Origin: Erwinia oleae
GTDB lineage: Bacteria > Pseudomonadota > Gammaproteobacteria > Enterobacterales > Enterobacteriaceae
Reading direction: 5' to 3'
DNA length: 64,000 bases
Assembly: GCF_000770305.1 (NCBI RefSeq)
Contig: NZ_JNVB01000012.1
Location: forward strand, 1-64,000
Shown: in pieces, positions 39,516-48,992 of the stretch
Layout of the letters: the number at the start of each line of letters is the position of its first letter
Position numbering within the stretch: the stretch's first letter is position 1
Program-made: the position numbers and the translations under genes
The notes under the pieces: generated by a model
Database searches by the model: none
The model's input: the letters and a program-made list of their open reading frames with translations, nothing else
Told to the model about the DNA's origin: nothing

Positions 39516-39842
39516 TTACATACAGGATCGCGCAGAGGCTATCCAGCGATCGCGCGGGTCCTTCGATGCGGTATATATTTTGACGTCCGCGCCGCCGTCG
39601 CTGGCCATCTCAATGGTTGCAACGGAATCAACAGCGCCCGACGCGGTAATCCGGTAACCCTTTGCACCCGCCACGCTGGCAGATGCCGGGTTCAGTGCCA
39701 GCCACTGAGGCGCGAGGCATTTGTTAAATTCATAGGCCGACTTTATCGAGTGCGCGGCATAGCCGGGCGCTTCCTTCTCCGGCCCGGCTGATGAACAGCC
39801 CGTCAGTGCCACAACAATAAGGATGAGAAGCTGCTTTTTCAT
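39516..39842 (-). CDS. Uncharacterised small lipoprotein
   Basis: A 108-residue protein with a clear lipoprotein signal (MKKQLLILIVVALTGC, Cys16, followed by SS, predicting outer-membrane sorting). The mature part has two more cysteines, Cys42 in FNKCLAPQW and Cys107 next to the C-terminus, which could form a disulfide. I do not recognise the family, and nothing like it lies between yoaA and yoaB in E. coli. An AGGTGACTC site precedes the ATG. It is divergent from yoaB. Confidence 0.8.
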   Translation of the reverse strand: MKKQLLILIVVALTGCSSAGPEKEAPGYAAHSIKSAYEFNKCLAPQWLALNPASASVAGAKGYRITASGAVDSVATIEMASDGGADVKIYTASKDPRDRWIASARSCM

Positions 39843-40001
39843 GAGTCACCTGCCGGAAAAAAGTGGATTCCCTCAGATATAAGGGCGGCGCAAGCCAATG
39901 CCAACGGTCAATCTTGCGTGTTGTCATGCCATCCTTCAGATGACATCGCCCCCGGAAATATGCCAGGCTTGCGGCAAACCGATTACCCGTAAGGAAAAAT
40001 A

Positions 40002-40346
40002 ATGACCGTCGAACGTATCGATCCGGAACACCGCATGTCTGAAGCCGTCATTCATAACGACACGATTTATTACACCAGCGTACCTGAAAACCTGGATGAG
40101 GATGCCGAAGCGCAAACGACCAATGCGCTGGCGGTGATTGACAATATTCTCAGCCGTCTGGGTTCAGACAAAAGCCGCATTCTTGATGCAACGATTTTTC
40201 TGGTGCACAAAGAAGATTTTCAGGCGATGAATCGTGCCTGGGATGCCTGGGTTTCTCCCGGTAATGCGCCGGTTCGCTGCACGGTGCAGGCCGGCCTGAT
40301 GAATCCGAAATATCGCGTCGAAATTAAAATCATCGCGGCAAAATAG
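40002..40346 (+). CDS. yoaB: RidA family protein YoaB
   Basis: Member of the YjgF/YER057c/UK114 (RidA) family; the founding enzymes deaminate reactive enamine/imine intermediates. The 114 residues keep FLVHKEDFQAMNRAWDAWV and the conserved Arg in APVRCTVQAGLMNPKYRVEIKIIA. TAAGGAAAAATA provides the ribosome binding site. The E. coli gene holds the same place. Substrate is unknown. Confidence 0.94.
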   Translation: MTVERIDPEHRMSEAVIHNDTIYYTSVPENLDEDAEAQTTNALAVIDNILSRLGSDKSRILDATIFLVHKEDFQAMNRAWDAWVSPGNAPVRCTVQAGLMNPKYRVEIKIIAAK

Positions 40347-40387
40347 GTGCGGGCGATGCCGCCCGCCCTGACCTCGTCGGCCCGGTA

Positions 40388-40573
40388 TTACTCGTCGTCG
40401 TCTTCTTCTTCAAATCTGGCGGCGATCATGTCGCCGGTATGCGTTTCGCGGATCTCTGCGGCGACCAGTTGAATCGCCTGGCCGCTGCTCATCCCTTCGG
40501 ACATGAGTTGATGAATGCGCTCAACGGCCTGCTGCTGCTGCTCGTGTGAAAGTGCCGGTAGACCTGTAATCAT
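40388..40573 (-). CDS. yoaH: UPF0181 protein YoaH
   Basis: Very small (61 aa) soluble protein of unknown function. It has the UPF0181 core [29 protein letters not shown] and an acidic C-terminal tail (EEEDDDE). Divergent from pabB, as in E. coli. Confidence 0.92.
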   Translation of the reverse strand: MITGLPALSHEQQQQAVERIHQLMSEGMSSGQAIQLVAAEIRETHTGDMIAARFEEEDDDE

Positions 40574-40677
40574 TTTCGCTCCTGTCTGGTGTTGACGCTG
40601 AACAAACGGATGCCTTCCGCGTTAAAATATGGCAGGCTTGCATCCTGTTGCGATCCGAAACTGCTGAATATCTGTCT

Positions 40678-42039
40678 ATGCCGCCTGTTTTTTTTCCGCT
40701 CGACTACGCCCCTGACGCGCTCACTGAATATTTTTCCGCCGTGGCCGACAGGCCCTGGGCAATGCTGCTGCACTCCGGTTTTGCCGATCACAGCGACAAT
40801 CGCTTTGACATCATGGTGGCCGATCCGCTTATCACGCTCACCACGCGAGGAACGTTAACGCACACGGTGCGCGGCAGCGCGGTGACCGTCAGCGAAGACG
40901 ATCCGCTGCGTTTACTGTCGAAGGCGCTGGCGGAGAGCGGTTTAAAGGCCGCGCAGAACGCCGACTTCCCTTTTCAGGGCGGCGCGCTGGGCCTGTTTGG
41001 TTACGATCTTGGACGCCGTTTCGAAACGTTGCCTGCCTGTGCTGAGCCGGATATTACCACACCTGATTTGGCGGTGGGCATCTATGACTGGGCATTGATA
41101 GCGGATCATCATCGCCAGACTTTAACGCTGGTGACCCATCGCGATGCGCAGGCGCGTCTCGACTGGCTTGCCGCACAACGCTCCCCGGCCAGGACGCCCT
41201 TCCGGCTCGCCGGAGCATGGCAATCGAATATGACGCGAGAAGACTATGGCGAAAAATTCCGCCGCATTCAGGCCTGGCTTCGTGCAGGTGATTGCTACCA
41301 GGTCAACCTGGCCCAGCGTTTCAGCGTAGGCTATAGCGGCGACGAATGGCAGGCGTTCAGGGCGCTGAATGAACAAAACCGTGCGCCGTTCAGCGCTTTT
41401 CTGCGTCTGGAAGACAGCGCCATTCTCAGTCTCTCGCCTGAACGCTTTTTGAAGAAAGTGGATTCGGCGATTGAAACGCGTCCGATCAAGGGCACCCTTC
41501 CCCGCCTTGATGATGAGGAAGCGGATCGTCTTCAGGCGCAAAAACTGGCCAGTTCGCCAAAAGATCGGGCTGAAAACGTGATGATTGTCGATTTGATGCG
41601 TAATGATATGGGTCGGGTTGCCGTGCCGGGCAGCGTCCGCGTGCCGCAGCTTTTTGCCGTTGAGGCTTTCCCGGCGGTGCATCACCTGGTCAGTACCGTC
41701 ACGGCTCGTCTCAGCGTCGGGCATGACGCCTGCGATTTGCTTCGCGCCTGTTTTCCCGGCGGATCGATTACCGGTGCGCCAAAGGTGCGCGCCATGGAGA
41801 TTATCGACCAGCTCGAACCTCATCGCCGTAACGCCTGGTGCGGCAGCATCGGTTACATCAGCGCCTGCGGCACCATGGATACCAGTATCACTATCCGCAC
41901 GCTGATCGCCGGGCAGGGATACCTTCACTGTTCAGCGGGCGGCGGCATCGTCGCCGACAGCATCGAACAGGCCGAATATCAGGAAACGTTTGATAAAGTT
42001 AACCGAATACTTCCCTGCCTGGATGCGTTTCATGAGTGA
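40678..42039 (+). CDS. pabB: Aminodeoxychorismate synthase component I
   Basis: Chorismate-utilising subunit of 4-amino-4-deoxychorismate synthase in folate synthesis, working with PabA. The PIKGT motif with catalytic-type Lys ([11 protein letters not shown]), [10 protein letters not shown]-type [32 protein letters not shown] and AGGGIVADS are all present. ATG 40678 gives 453 aa, the E. coli length; an in-frame TTG ten codons earlier is an alternative, and neither has a strong ribosome binding site. It overlaps nudL by 8 bases. Confidence 0.95.
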   Translation: MPPVFFPLDYAPDALTEYFSAVADRPWAMLLHSGFADHSDNRFDIMVADPLITLTTRGTLTHTVRGSAVTVSEDDPLRLLSKALAESGLKAAQNADFPFQGGALGLFGYDLGRRFETLPACAEPDITTPDLAVGIYDWALIADHHRQTLTLVTHRDAQARLDWLAAQRSPARTPFRLAGAWQSNMTREDYGEKFRRIQAWLRAGDCYQVNLAQRFSVGYSGDEWQAFRALNEQNRAPFSAFLRLEDSAILSLSPERFLKKVDSAIETRPIKGTLPRLDDEEADRLQAQKLASSPKDRAENVMIVDLMRNDMGRVAVPGSVRVPQLFAVEAFPAVHHLVSTVTARLSVGHDACDLLRACFPGGSITGAPKVRAMEIIDQLEPHRRNAWCGSIGYISACGTMDTSITIRTLIAGQGYLHCSAGGGIVADSIEQAEYQETFDKVNRILPCLDAFHE

Positions 42040-42604
42040 GTTTTCTCCGGTGCTGGCACAGTTTTTAAGCCGTTTTGTGCTGCAATGCCCCCAGCCGTCA
42101 ACGTCGTCGCTGCCGCTGCGTCGCGCTGCGGTGCTGGTGCCGGTCGTCAATCGCGCCACGCCTTCACTGTTGCTGACCCGTCGTTCTTCAACGCTGCGCA
42201 AGCATGCGGGACAGGTGGCGTTTCCCGGCGGCATGATGGATGCCGGAGACGCCTCGCTGATTGCCACCGCGCTGCGTGAGGCGCAGGAAGAGGTCGCCAT
42301 TCCGCCACACAGCGTGCGCGTGGTGGGCGTGCTGCCGCCGGTGACCAGCAGTACCGGATTCCAGGTGACGCCGGTGGTGGGCGTGGTGTCGGACAACGTT
42401 CGCTGGCACCCCAATGAGGACGAAGTAGAGTCCATATTTGAGATGCCCCTTGAGGAAGCGCTGCGCCTGGGCCGCTATCAGCCGCTGGATATCTATCGAC
42501 GCGATCGCCATCATCGCGTCTGGCTCTCCTGGTATGAAGATTATTTTATCTGGGGAATGACCGCCGGCATTATTCGCGCGCTGAGTCTTCAGGTCGCTGA
42601 ATAG
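42032..42604 (+). CDS. nudL: Nudix CoA pyrophosphatase NudL
   Basis: Nudix hydrolase expected to cleave CoA and its derivatives to phosphopantetheine and ADP. The UPF0035 and Nudix signatures are adjacent: [36 protein letters not shown]. The C-terminus has [22 protein letters not shown] place the start at ATG 42032 (MSEFSPVL, 190 aa), overlapping the pabB stop; an ATG three codons earlier is also possible. Translational coupling to pabB is likely. Confidence 0.92.
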   Translation: MSEFSPVLAQFLSRFVLQCPQPSTSSLPLRRAAVLVPVVNRATPSLLLTRRSSTLRKHAGQVAFPGGMMDAGDASLIATALREAQEEVAIPPHSVRVVGVLPPVTSSTGFQVTPVVGVVSDNVRWHPNEDEVESIFEMPLEEALRLGRYQPLDIYRRDRHHRVWLSWYEDYFIWGMTAGIIRALSLQVAE

Positions 42605-42779
42605 CGCGCTGCGTCACACTGATATCATGCTTTTCCGCTATCCTTAACGTCTGTACAGCCATAAGTTTTTCGCACGTGGTCGATTAGTTTTTTTCATGCG
42701 GCAATCCCACGCAGGATGATTACTATGTGCGCCACGATACGATGATTTTTGGCCCCGGCAATCTTATAAGGAGCGCGAT

Positions 42780-44144
42780 GTGATTAGCGTTTTTGACATG
42801 TTCAAGATCGGCATTGGCCCATCAAGCTCCCATACGGTTGGCCCGATGAAGGCCGGAAAGCTTTTTGTTGATGAACTGGTTAACAGTGGAAAACTGGCCG
42901 ACGTTACGCGCATCGCCGTTGACGTTTATGGTTCGCTCTCGCTGACCGGCAAGGGTCACCATACCGATATCGCTGTTATTATGGGTCTCGCCGGCGCCTC
43001 GCCAGAGAACGTGGACATTGATGGCATTCCCGCTTTTATTCGTGATGTGGAGCAGCGTCAGCGGCTGCTGCTGGCAAACGGCGAACATGAGGTGGAATTT
43101 CCACGTGAAGGCGGCATGGTATTTCGTAGCGATAATCTTCCGCTGCATGAAAATGGCCTGCGCCTGCACGCCTTTGCCGATGAGACGCCGCTTTTCACTA
43201 AAGCTTACTACTCCATCGGCGGCGGATTTATTGTTGATGAAGAGCATTTCGGCCAGTCCACGCTTGACGACGTTGACGTCCCCTACCCGTTCAATTCTGC
43301 CAAAGAGATGCTGACGCACTGTCACGATACCGGTCTGTCGCTTTCCGGCATGGTGATGAAAAATGAGCTGGCACTGCACAGCAAAGCAGAGATTGAAAAG
43401 TACTTTAGCGACGTGTGGCAAAGCATGCGCGACTGTATCGATCGCGGGCTGAATACAGAGGGCGTGTTGCCTGGTCCTTTACGCGTCCCGCGACGTGCCT
43501 CGGCGCTTCGCCGCCTGCTGGTGTCATCGGATAAGCTTTCGAGCGATCCGATGAACGTGATTGACTGGGTAAATATGTTTGCGCTGGCGGTGAATGAAGA
43601 GAACGCCGCAGGCGGCCGCGTGGTAACGGCACCGACCAACGGCGCCTGCGGCATCGTGCCAGCGGTGCTGGCCTATTACGATCACTTTATCCAGTCGGTC
43701 AGCCCGGATATTTTCATTCGCTACTTTCTTGCCTCGGGCGCGGTGGGTATTCTCTATAAAATGAACGCCTCGATTTCTGGCGCAGAAGTCGGCTGCCAGG
43801 GTGAAGTGGGCGTGGCCTGTTCCATGGCCGCTGCCGGGCTGGCCGAGCTCCTTGGCGCCAGCCCGGAGCAGGTGTGCGTCGCCGCTGAAATTGGCATGGA
43901 GCATAACCTCGGTCTGACCTGCGATCCGGTTGCAGGACAGGTGCAGGTGCCCTGCATTGAGCGGAACGCCATTGCCGCAGTTAAAGCGATCAACGCCGCG
44001 CGTATGGCGCTTCGTCGTACCAGCGAGGCCCGGGTTTCGCTCGATAAGGTTATCGAAACCATGTATGAAACCGGTAAGGATATGAATGCCAAATATCGGG
44101 AAACTTCACGCGGCGGGCTGGCGATCAAGGTGCAGTGCGACTGA
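42780..44144 (+). CDS. sdaA: L-serine deaminase I (Fe-S type)
   Basis: Converts L-serine to pyruvate and ammonia using a [4Fe-4S] cluster. GIGPSSSHTVGPMKAGK is the N-terminal signature; cluster cysteines are expected in TNGACGIVPA, SGAEVGCQGEVGVACSMA, and near LTCDPVAGQVQVPC. The start is GTG 42780 after AAGGAGCGC, matching E. coli sdaA, which also starts with GTG. Length is 454 aa. Confidence 0.97.
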   Translation: MISVFDMFKIGIGPSSSHTVGPMKAGKLFVDELVNSGKLADVTRIAVDVYGSLSLTGKGHHTDIAVIMGLAGASPENVDIDGIPAFIRDVEQRQRLLLANGEHEVEFPREGGMVFRSDNLPLHENGLRLHAFADETPLFTKAYYSIGGGFIVDEEHFGQSTLDDVDVPYPFNSAKEMLTHCHDTGLSLSGMVMKNELALHSKAEIEKYFSDVWQSMRDCIDRGLNTEGVLPGPLRVPRRASALRRLLVSSDKLSSDPMNVIDWVNMFALAVNEENAAGGRVVTAPTNGACGIVPAVLAYYDHFIQSVSPDIFIRYFLASGAVGILYKMNASISGAEVGCQGEVGVACSMAAAGLAELLGASPEQVCVAAEIGMEHNLGLTCDPVAGQVQVPCIERNAIAAVKAINAARMALRRTSEARVSLDKVIETMYETGKDMNAKYRETSRGGLAIKVQCD

Positions 44145-44288
44145 TGTATTCCGATCGCGGCCTGGCCCGTTAAGACGCTGATTTATTAACCACTGTATTT
44201 CATGTTCACTCACTAAACTTACCGGGCAAACTGCCGATAACAGATATCCGGTCTTATGTGTGCGTGTCCGAGTAGAGGGTGGTTACTG

Positions 44289-45851
44289 ATGCATATGTCC
44301 CATGAGGTTTTCGGACAGTTTCGCCGCAAGCGGTTATTCATCGCTGTGGTCGTTGCCGCATTGGTGCTCATCTTTACGCTTTTTGTTCGTTTCATGGAAG
44401 AGAAAAGTCGCATTGAGCAGCAGTCGAAAACATTTGCGGGCAATGCTATTCAGCGTTTTGACCGCCTGTTTTCTCCGCTGGATATTGCCGCCAATAACAC
44501 GTTAGGGCTGGTGGGGCTGCCGTGCGAGCAGATACGTTCGCAACTGATTGAAAAGCTCGCCAGTTTACAAACCGTGCGGTCGATTATCGTGGTTGACCGC
44601 GACACTCTGTACTGCTCAAGCATCTTCGGCGACAGTCATACCTCCTTCAGTGCAACCTGGCCTGAACTGGCGGTGAACAACCAGCGCATGATACTCAGTA
44701 CCGACGATCATTTGCTTAAAGGCTCGCCCATTCTGCTGCTGTGGACGCCAAACGATACCGATAATCGTGCCGGCATCATCCAGATTATCAATATCGAAAT
44801 GATGAACAACTACCTGCTCGAACCCACGCTGCCGTGGGTTGAGCGTGCAATACTCAACGTGGGTGGTAAGAGCCTGGAATATGGCAATCCAATGATAGAA
44901 GCGGCGTTGCCCTCTGCGGATGAGGTCAGTTACAAGGCGGAGTCATTGCGCTATCCCTTCTCCATCACGCTGTTTGGTCCTGCCCCGGAGCGGCTGGCGC
45001 TGGAAAAACTGCCCTCGCAGCTGCCGCTGGCGCTCCTGCTGAGCCTGCTGCTGGGATATATTGTCTGGCTGGCCACCGCCAACCGTATGAGTCTCTCCTG
45101 GCAGATTGGCTACGGCATCACCGCGCGGGAATTTATGGTTTATTGCCAGCCGTTGATTAATTCCCGTACGGGAAACTGTAGCGGTATCGAACTGCTGCTG
45201 CGCTGGCACAATCCGCGCCACGGGTGGATATCGCCTGATCTCTTTATTCCGCTGGCGGAGCGGCAGAATATGATCGCGCCCCTGACGCGGTTTGTGCTCA
45301 GCGAAGTGGTGCGGCATCTGCCCGATCTGCCCGCCTGCACCTCTTTTCATATTGCGATCAACGTGGCGGCAAGCCAGTTTCATCAGCGGCAAATTATCAA
45401 CGATCTGCAAAATCTCTGGTGGCCTGCCAGCCCGGTGCCGCAGTTGATCGTCGAACTGACCGAGCGGGATGCGCTGCCGGAAGTCGATCGTCAGGTGGTT
45501 TCACAGCTGCATCAGATTGGCGTGAAGCTGGCTATTGATGACTTCGGCACCGGCCATAGCTCGCTGTCTTACCTGAAGACGCTCAGTCCGGATGTGCTGA
45601 AAATCGATAAGGTGTTTACCGCCGCAATTGGCACCGACGCCATCAACGCGACGGTGACGGATATGGTGATTTCACTGGCGCAGCGGCTGAATATCAGTCT
45701 GGTAGCGGAAGGCGTCGAAACCGCTGAACAGGCGGCCTATCTGAAGGAAAGAGGTGTTGATGTGCTTCAGGGATATTACTATGCGCGGCCGATGCCGCTG
45801 GGCGATTTTCCCGTCTGGCTGAGCAGCCATAAGGTGAGACTCAGCGCCTGA
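44289..45851 (+). CDS. pdeD: CSS-motif EAL-domain cyclic-di-GMP phosphodiesterase
   Basis: Inner-membrane phosphodiesterase that hydrolyses c-di-GMP. An N-terminal membrane segment (about residues 16-36), a periplasmic CSS domain with Cys in LPCEQ and the LYCSSIFG motif, a second membrane segment (about 240-262) and a cytoplasmic EAL domain follow in order. Catalytic features are intact: Glu in GIELLLRW, INVAAS, ELTERDA, AIDDFGTGHSS, LKIDK and VAEGVET. GAGGG nine bases before ATG 44289 sets the start (520 aa). CSS cysteines of relatives respond to DsbA/DsbB redox state; dsbB is in this window. Confidence 0.9.
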   Translation: MHMSHEVFGQFRRKRLFIAVVVAALVLIFTLFVRFMEEKSRIEQQSKTFAGNAIQRFDRLFSPLDIAANNTLGLVGLPCEQIRSQLIEKLASLQTVRSIIVVDRDTLYCSSIFGDSHTSFSATWPELAVNNQRMILSTDDHLLKGSPILLLWTPNDTDNRAGIIQIINIEMMNNYLLEPTLPWVERAILNVGGKSLEYGNPMIEAALPSADEVSYKAESLRYPFSITLFGPAPERLALEKLPSQLPLALLLSLLLGYIVWLATANRMSLSWQIGYGITAREFMVYCQPLINSRTGNCSGIELLLRWHNPRHGWISPDLFIPLAERQNMIAPLTRFVLSEVVRHLPDLPACTSFHIAINVAASQFHQRQIINDLQNLWWPASPVPQLIVELTERDALPEVDRQVVSQLHQIGVKLAIDDFGTGHSSLSYLKTLSPDVLKIDKVFTAAIGTDAINATVTDMVISLAQRLNISLVAEGVETAEQAAYLKERGVDVLQGYYYARPMPLGDFPVWLSSHKVRLSA

Positions 45852-45889
45852 TGAAGCGTCTGCCACCAGACGGTGGCAGACGGGCAGGC

Positions 45890-47455
45890 TTATTGTGGGC
45901 TCTCTTCCTCATCATTGTCCGTTCGCGCACGCGTCACGCGCACCAGATCAACGCGATAGTCGGTTGCTTCAATAACCTGAAAGCGCAGCGGCGGCAGTTC
46001 AATCACTTCGCCGACCGTTGGCAACTGTCCCTTCTGGGCAATCAGCAGTCCCGCCAGCGACGCGTGGTCGTCTTCACGATTAACCAGCACCTGCGTATCC
46101 AGCAACTGCTGAAGCGAATGAAGATCGGTGCCGCCCTTCACCAGCCAGCCGTCGCCGTCGGCGATCACGTCTGGCGTTTCGTCCTCGTCCGGGAATTCTC
46201 CCGCAATAGCCTCCAACACGTCGAGCGGCGTGATCAGTCCCTGCACCACGCCAAACTCATTGTTCACCACCACAAAACTGCCTTTGGCGCGGCGCAGCAC
46301 TCCCAGCAGGTTAATGGGATCAAGCGTTTCCGGAACAATGATTGGCGGCGTGGCCGCCGCAAAGGTGGCAACGTCGATACCATGATCCAGCGCGACCAGC
46401 AGCTCTTTCGCCCGCACCACGCCAATGATCTCATCCAGCTCGCCGCGGCAAACCGGGAACAGGCTGTGCGGCGTATCAAGAAGCTGAAGCCGAACTTCAT
46501 CCACCGGACGCATCGCATCGACCCAGGAGATCTCGCCGCGCGGCGTCATGATGCTGCGTACCGAACGGGAAGCCAGGGTGAGCACGCCGTTAATCATGTA
46601 ACGCTCCTCATCCTTAAACGCTTCCTGCGGCATCGCTTTTGCCACTTCGCTGCTTTCGCTGCTGCTCTCCTGCTGGCGACGACCGCCCATCAGACGCAGG
46701 ATCGCCTCGGCGGTGCGCTCGCGCATCGGCCGTCTGGCCTGATGCCGCATAAAGTTTCGGCGGGCGATCTGGTTGAACAGTTCAATCAGAATCGAGAAGC
46801 CGATGGCGGCATAGAGGTAGCCTTTCGGAATATGGAAGCCAAAGCCTTCCGCAACCAGACTCAGCCCAATCATCAGCAGGAAACTGAGACAAAGCACCAC
46901 AACGGTTGGATGTGCATTAACAAAGTTCGTCAGCGGTTTGGAGGCCAGCAGCATGACGCTCATCGCAATCACCACCGCCGTCATCATGATGGCGAGGTTG
47001 TTCACCATGCCGACGGCTGTGATCACCGCATCCAGCGAGAAAACCGCGTCCAGTACCACGATCTGCGTCACCACTGCCCAGAAGCTGGCGTAGGCCTTGT
47101 TGCCGTCGGCGTTGACTTCCCGGTTCTCAAGCCGCTCATGCAGCTCCATGGTGGCTTTGAACAGCAGGAAAAGTCCCCCGGTCAGCAGGATCAGATCGCG
47201 CCCGGAGAAACTGAATTCGCCCACGCTGAACAGCGGTTTCGTCAGCGTGACCATCCATGAGATAAGCGACAGCAGGCCCAGGCGCATGATCAGCGCCAGT
47301 GAGAGACCAATCAGGCGGGCCTTATCGCGCTGCTTCGGGGGGAGTTTTTCCGCAAGAATGGCAATAAAAACCAGATTGTCGATACCCAGCACGATTTCGA
47401 GCACAACCAGCGTCAGCAAACCTACCCAAATTGAAGGATCCAGGAGAAATTCCAT
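45890..47455 (-). CDS. yoaE: TerC family membrane protein with CBS and CorC/HlyC domains, YoaE
   Basis: Inner-membrane protein of the TerC/Alx superfamily. About seven to eight hydrophobic helices occupy residues 1-230, with the family acidic motifs [11 protein letters not shown] and [16 protein letters not shown] tandem CBS pair (about 300-420; [13 protein letters not shown]) and a CorC/HlyC transporter-associated domain (about 430-510) follow. Length is 521 aa (E. coli 518). TerC relatives are linked to Mn2+ export; the substrate here is unproven. CGGAGU just before the ATG is the ribosome binding site and overlaps a terminator-like hairpin in the leader. Confidence 0.93.
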   Translation of the reverse strand: MEFLLDPSIWVGLLTLVVLEIVLGIDNLVFIAILAEKLPPKQRDKARLIGLSLALIMRLGLLSLISWMVTLTKPLFSVGEFSFSGRDLILLTGGLFLLFKATMELHERLENREVNADGNKAYASFWAVVTQIVVLDAVFSLDAVITAVGMVNNLAIMMTAVVIAMSVMLLASKPLTNFVNAHPTVVVLCLSFLLMIGLSLVAEGFGFHIPKGYLYAAIGFSILIELFNQIARRNFMRHQARRPMRERTAEAILRLMGGRRQQESSSESSEVAKAMPQEAFKDEERYMINGVLTLASRSVRSIMTPRGEISWVDAMRPVDEVRLQLLDTPHSLFPVCRGELDEIIGVVRAKELLVALDHGIDVATFAAATPPIIVPETLDPINLLGVLRRAKGSFVVVNNEFGVVQGLITPLDVLEAIAGEFPDEDETPDVIADGDGWLVKGGTDLHSLQQLLDTQVLVNREDDHASLAGLLIAQKGQLPTVGEVIELPPLRFQVIEATDYRVDLVRVTRARTDNDEEESPQ

Positions 47456-47466
47456 TACAGACTCCG

Positions 47467-47503
47467 AAAAAAGGCTGCCGGCGCAGACAGGATCGCGCAG
47501 CAG
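47467..47503 (-). terminator. Terminator-like hairpin immediately before the yoaE ribosome binding site
   Basis: In the mRNA sense CUGC-U-GCGC, a 10-base loop, GCGC-CG-GCAG, CC and six U. The U run is followed at once by CGGAGU and the yoaE start. A terminator in this position would act as an attenuator. Confidence 0.5.
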
Positions 47504-47569
47504 GGGTAAGCGTTGAGGGAGTGAAGCGTATCGTCAAAGGACGGAACAGAACTAACCGGGCTGGCCGGT

Positions 47570-47640
47570 AAAAAAAGAGAGTGGCGTCGGTGACGGTCCA
47601 TAGAGGGGGCTGAAGCCCGTTACTCCTGTATTGAATAAGG
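47570..47640 (-). ncRNA. Structured leader or small RNA upstream of yoaE
   Basis: About 70 bases between a good promoter and a run of seven U. It contains a tight GGGC-UUCA-GCCC hairpin, a CGUC-ACC-GACG hairpin, and an enclosing helix GAGU..CG / CG..ACUC that closes just before the U run. It may be a 5' UTR regulatory element, or end as a short RNA at the U run. I do not recognise the family. Confidence 0.4.
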
Positions 47641-47646
47641 AGCTTT

Positions 47647-47675
47647 ACTCTAATCAGCGTCCAGGCTCGCGTCAA
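47647..47675 (-). promoter_or_regulatory. Sigma-70 promoter of yoaE
   Basis: Minus strand TTGACG, 17-base spacer, TAGAGT. This predicts a start near 47640 and a leader of about 185 bases before the yoaE ATG. Confidence 0.6.
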
Positions 47676-47764
47676 AATGTTTTCTTACATTTACACTTGT
47701 ATACGTGCATTTCGTGCTGCACTTTTGAGCAATAGTGCCTGACAACGAGATCAGGGTCTAAATA

Positions 47765-47780
47765 GCTGAGCACCGTCACA
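47765..47780 (+). promoter_or_regulatory. CRP-like site upstream of manXYZ
   Basis: GCTGA-GCACCG-TCACA has a full right half-site and the TGA core of the left. E. coli manXYZ needs CRP, which supports the reading. It lies 2 bases from the Mlc/NagC-like repeat. Confidence 0.5.
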
Positions 47781-47782
47781 TA

Positions 47783-47810
47783 ATTTATTTTTTCGCGTAC
47801 TAAAATAAAT
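47783..47810 (+). promoter_or_regulatory. Mlc/NagC-type operator of manXYZ
   Basis: Perfect 9-bp inverted repeat ATTTATTTT / AAAATAAAT around a 10-base centre TTCGCGTACT. The AT-rich arms with a central TTCGCG resemble Mlc and NagC operators. Mlc and NagC repress E. coli manXYZ; neither regulator gene is in this window. Confidence 0.6.
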
Positions 47811-47963
47811 CGCGTCGTAAGGTTGGGTTAAGTTTTTTCTTAAACGTCTTCCCAACACAATAACAGATTAATCTCTTTCATGATGATGGCTTCGGCACTC
47901 TGATGAAGATTCGCACGGCCCGCCTTCCGGGCGGCCATTGATGATTGTTTATGGAGGTAGCAG

Positions 47964-48932
47964 GTGACAATTGCTATTGTGATCGGCACACACGGCTGGG
48001 CTGCTGAGCAGCTGATAAAAACAGCCGAAATGCTCCTTGGGGACCAGCAGAACGTCGGGTGGATAGATTTTGTACCCGGCGAGAATGCGGAAACCCTGAT
48101 TGAGAAGTATCAGGCGCGACTCACCGAGCTGGATACCAGTCAGGGCGTGTTGTTTCTGGTTGATACGTGGGGAGGCAGCCCGTTTAACGCCGCCAGTCGC
48201 ATTGTGGTAGATAAGGCGAATCACGAAGTGATCGCCGGGGTGAATATCCCAATGCTGGTGGAAACACTGATGGGACGTGATGACGATCCCTCTTTTGACG
48301 AGCTGGTCGCCATCGCGGTTGAAGCCGGGCGTGAAGGCGTGAAGGCGCTGAAGGCAAAAGAACCTGAACCCGCGCCTGCCGCGGCGCCTCAGGTCAAAGC
48401 GGCGCCAGTGGCGCAAAAGCCAATGGGCGCCAATGACTATATGAAGATTGGCCTCGCGCGAATTGACGACCGTCTGATTCATGGACAGGTCGCCACGCGC
48501 TGGACAAAAGAGACCAACGTTACGCGCATTATTGTCGTCAGCGATGAAGTGGCTGCCGATCACGTTCGCAAAACGTTACTCACTCAGGTTGCGCCTCCCG
48601 GCGTGACGGCGCATGTGGTTGATGTCGCTAAAATGATCCGCGTATGGAATAACCCCAAATATGCGGGCGAACGCGTTATGCTGCTGTTCACTAATCCGAC
48701 CGACGTTGAGCGTCTGGTTGAAGCAGGAGTAAAAATTCCCAGCGTAAATATCGGCGGTATGGCATTTCGTCAGGGTAAAACGCAGATTAATAACGCCGTT
48801 TCGGTTGATGAGAAAGATATTGTGGCTTTCAAAAAACTCAACGAGCGCGGTATTGAATTAGAAGTTCGGAAGGTCTCAAGCGATCAGCGCCTGAAAATGA
48901 TGGATCTGATTAACAAAATGGGCCGCCAGTAA
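47964..48932 (+). CDS. manX: Mannose PTS EIIAB component
   Basis: Phosphotransfer protein of the mannose/glucose/glucosamine PTS. The IIA domain carries phospho-His10 (IGTHGWAAEQ); an Ala/Pro-rich linker at about residues 132-155 joins it to the IIB domain with phospho-His173 (RIDDRLIHGQVATRW). The start is GTG 47964 after GGAGGTAGCAG. Length is 322 aa (E. coli 323). Cytoplasmic, docking on ManYZ. First gene of manXYZ. Confidence 0.97.
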   Translation: MTIAIVIGTHGWAAEQLIKTAEMLLGDQQNVGWIDFVPGENAETLIEKYQARLTELDTSQGVLFLVDTWGGSPFNAASRIVVDKANHEVIAGVNIPMLVETLMGRDDDPSFDELVAIAVEAGREGVKALKAKEPEPAPAAAPQVKAAPVAQKPMGANDYMKIGLARIDDRLIHGQVATRWTKETNVTRIIVVSDEVAADHVRKTLLTQVAPPGVTAHVVDVAKMIRVWNNPKYAGERVMLLFTNPTDVERLVEAGVKIPSVNIGGMAFRQGKTQINNAVSVDEKDIVAFKKLNERGIELEVRKVSSDQRLKMMDLINKMGRQ

Positions 48933-48992
48933 CACTTTATTGCCTGATACGTCAGGTTTAACTCAGTTCACGAATGTCAGAGGAGAAGTGCA

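Noticed and set aside
45851-47260. Long plus-strand open frame across yoaE
   Set aside because: Antisense to the well-supported TerC-family gene; translation is His/Gln/Arg-rich without motifs.
47570-47640. Assignment of the yoaE leader to the yybP-ykoY manganese riboswitch
   Set aside because: Only a GGAGTA-like start and a CCGTCA segment recall that class; I do not see the conserved 3' part, so I leave it as an unassigned structured leader.
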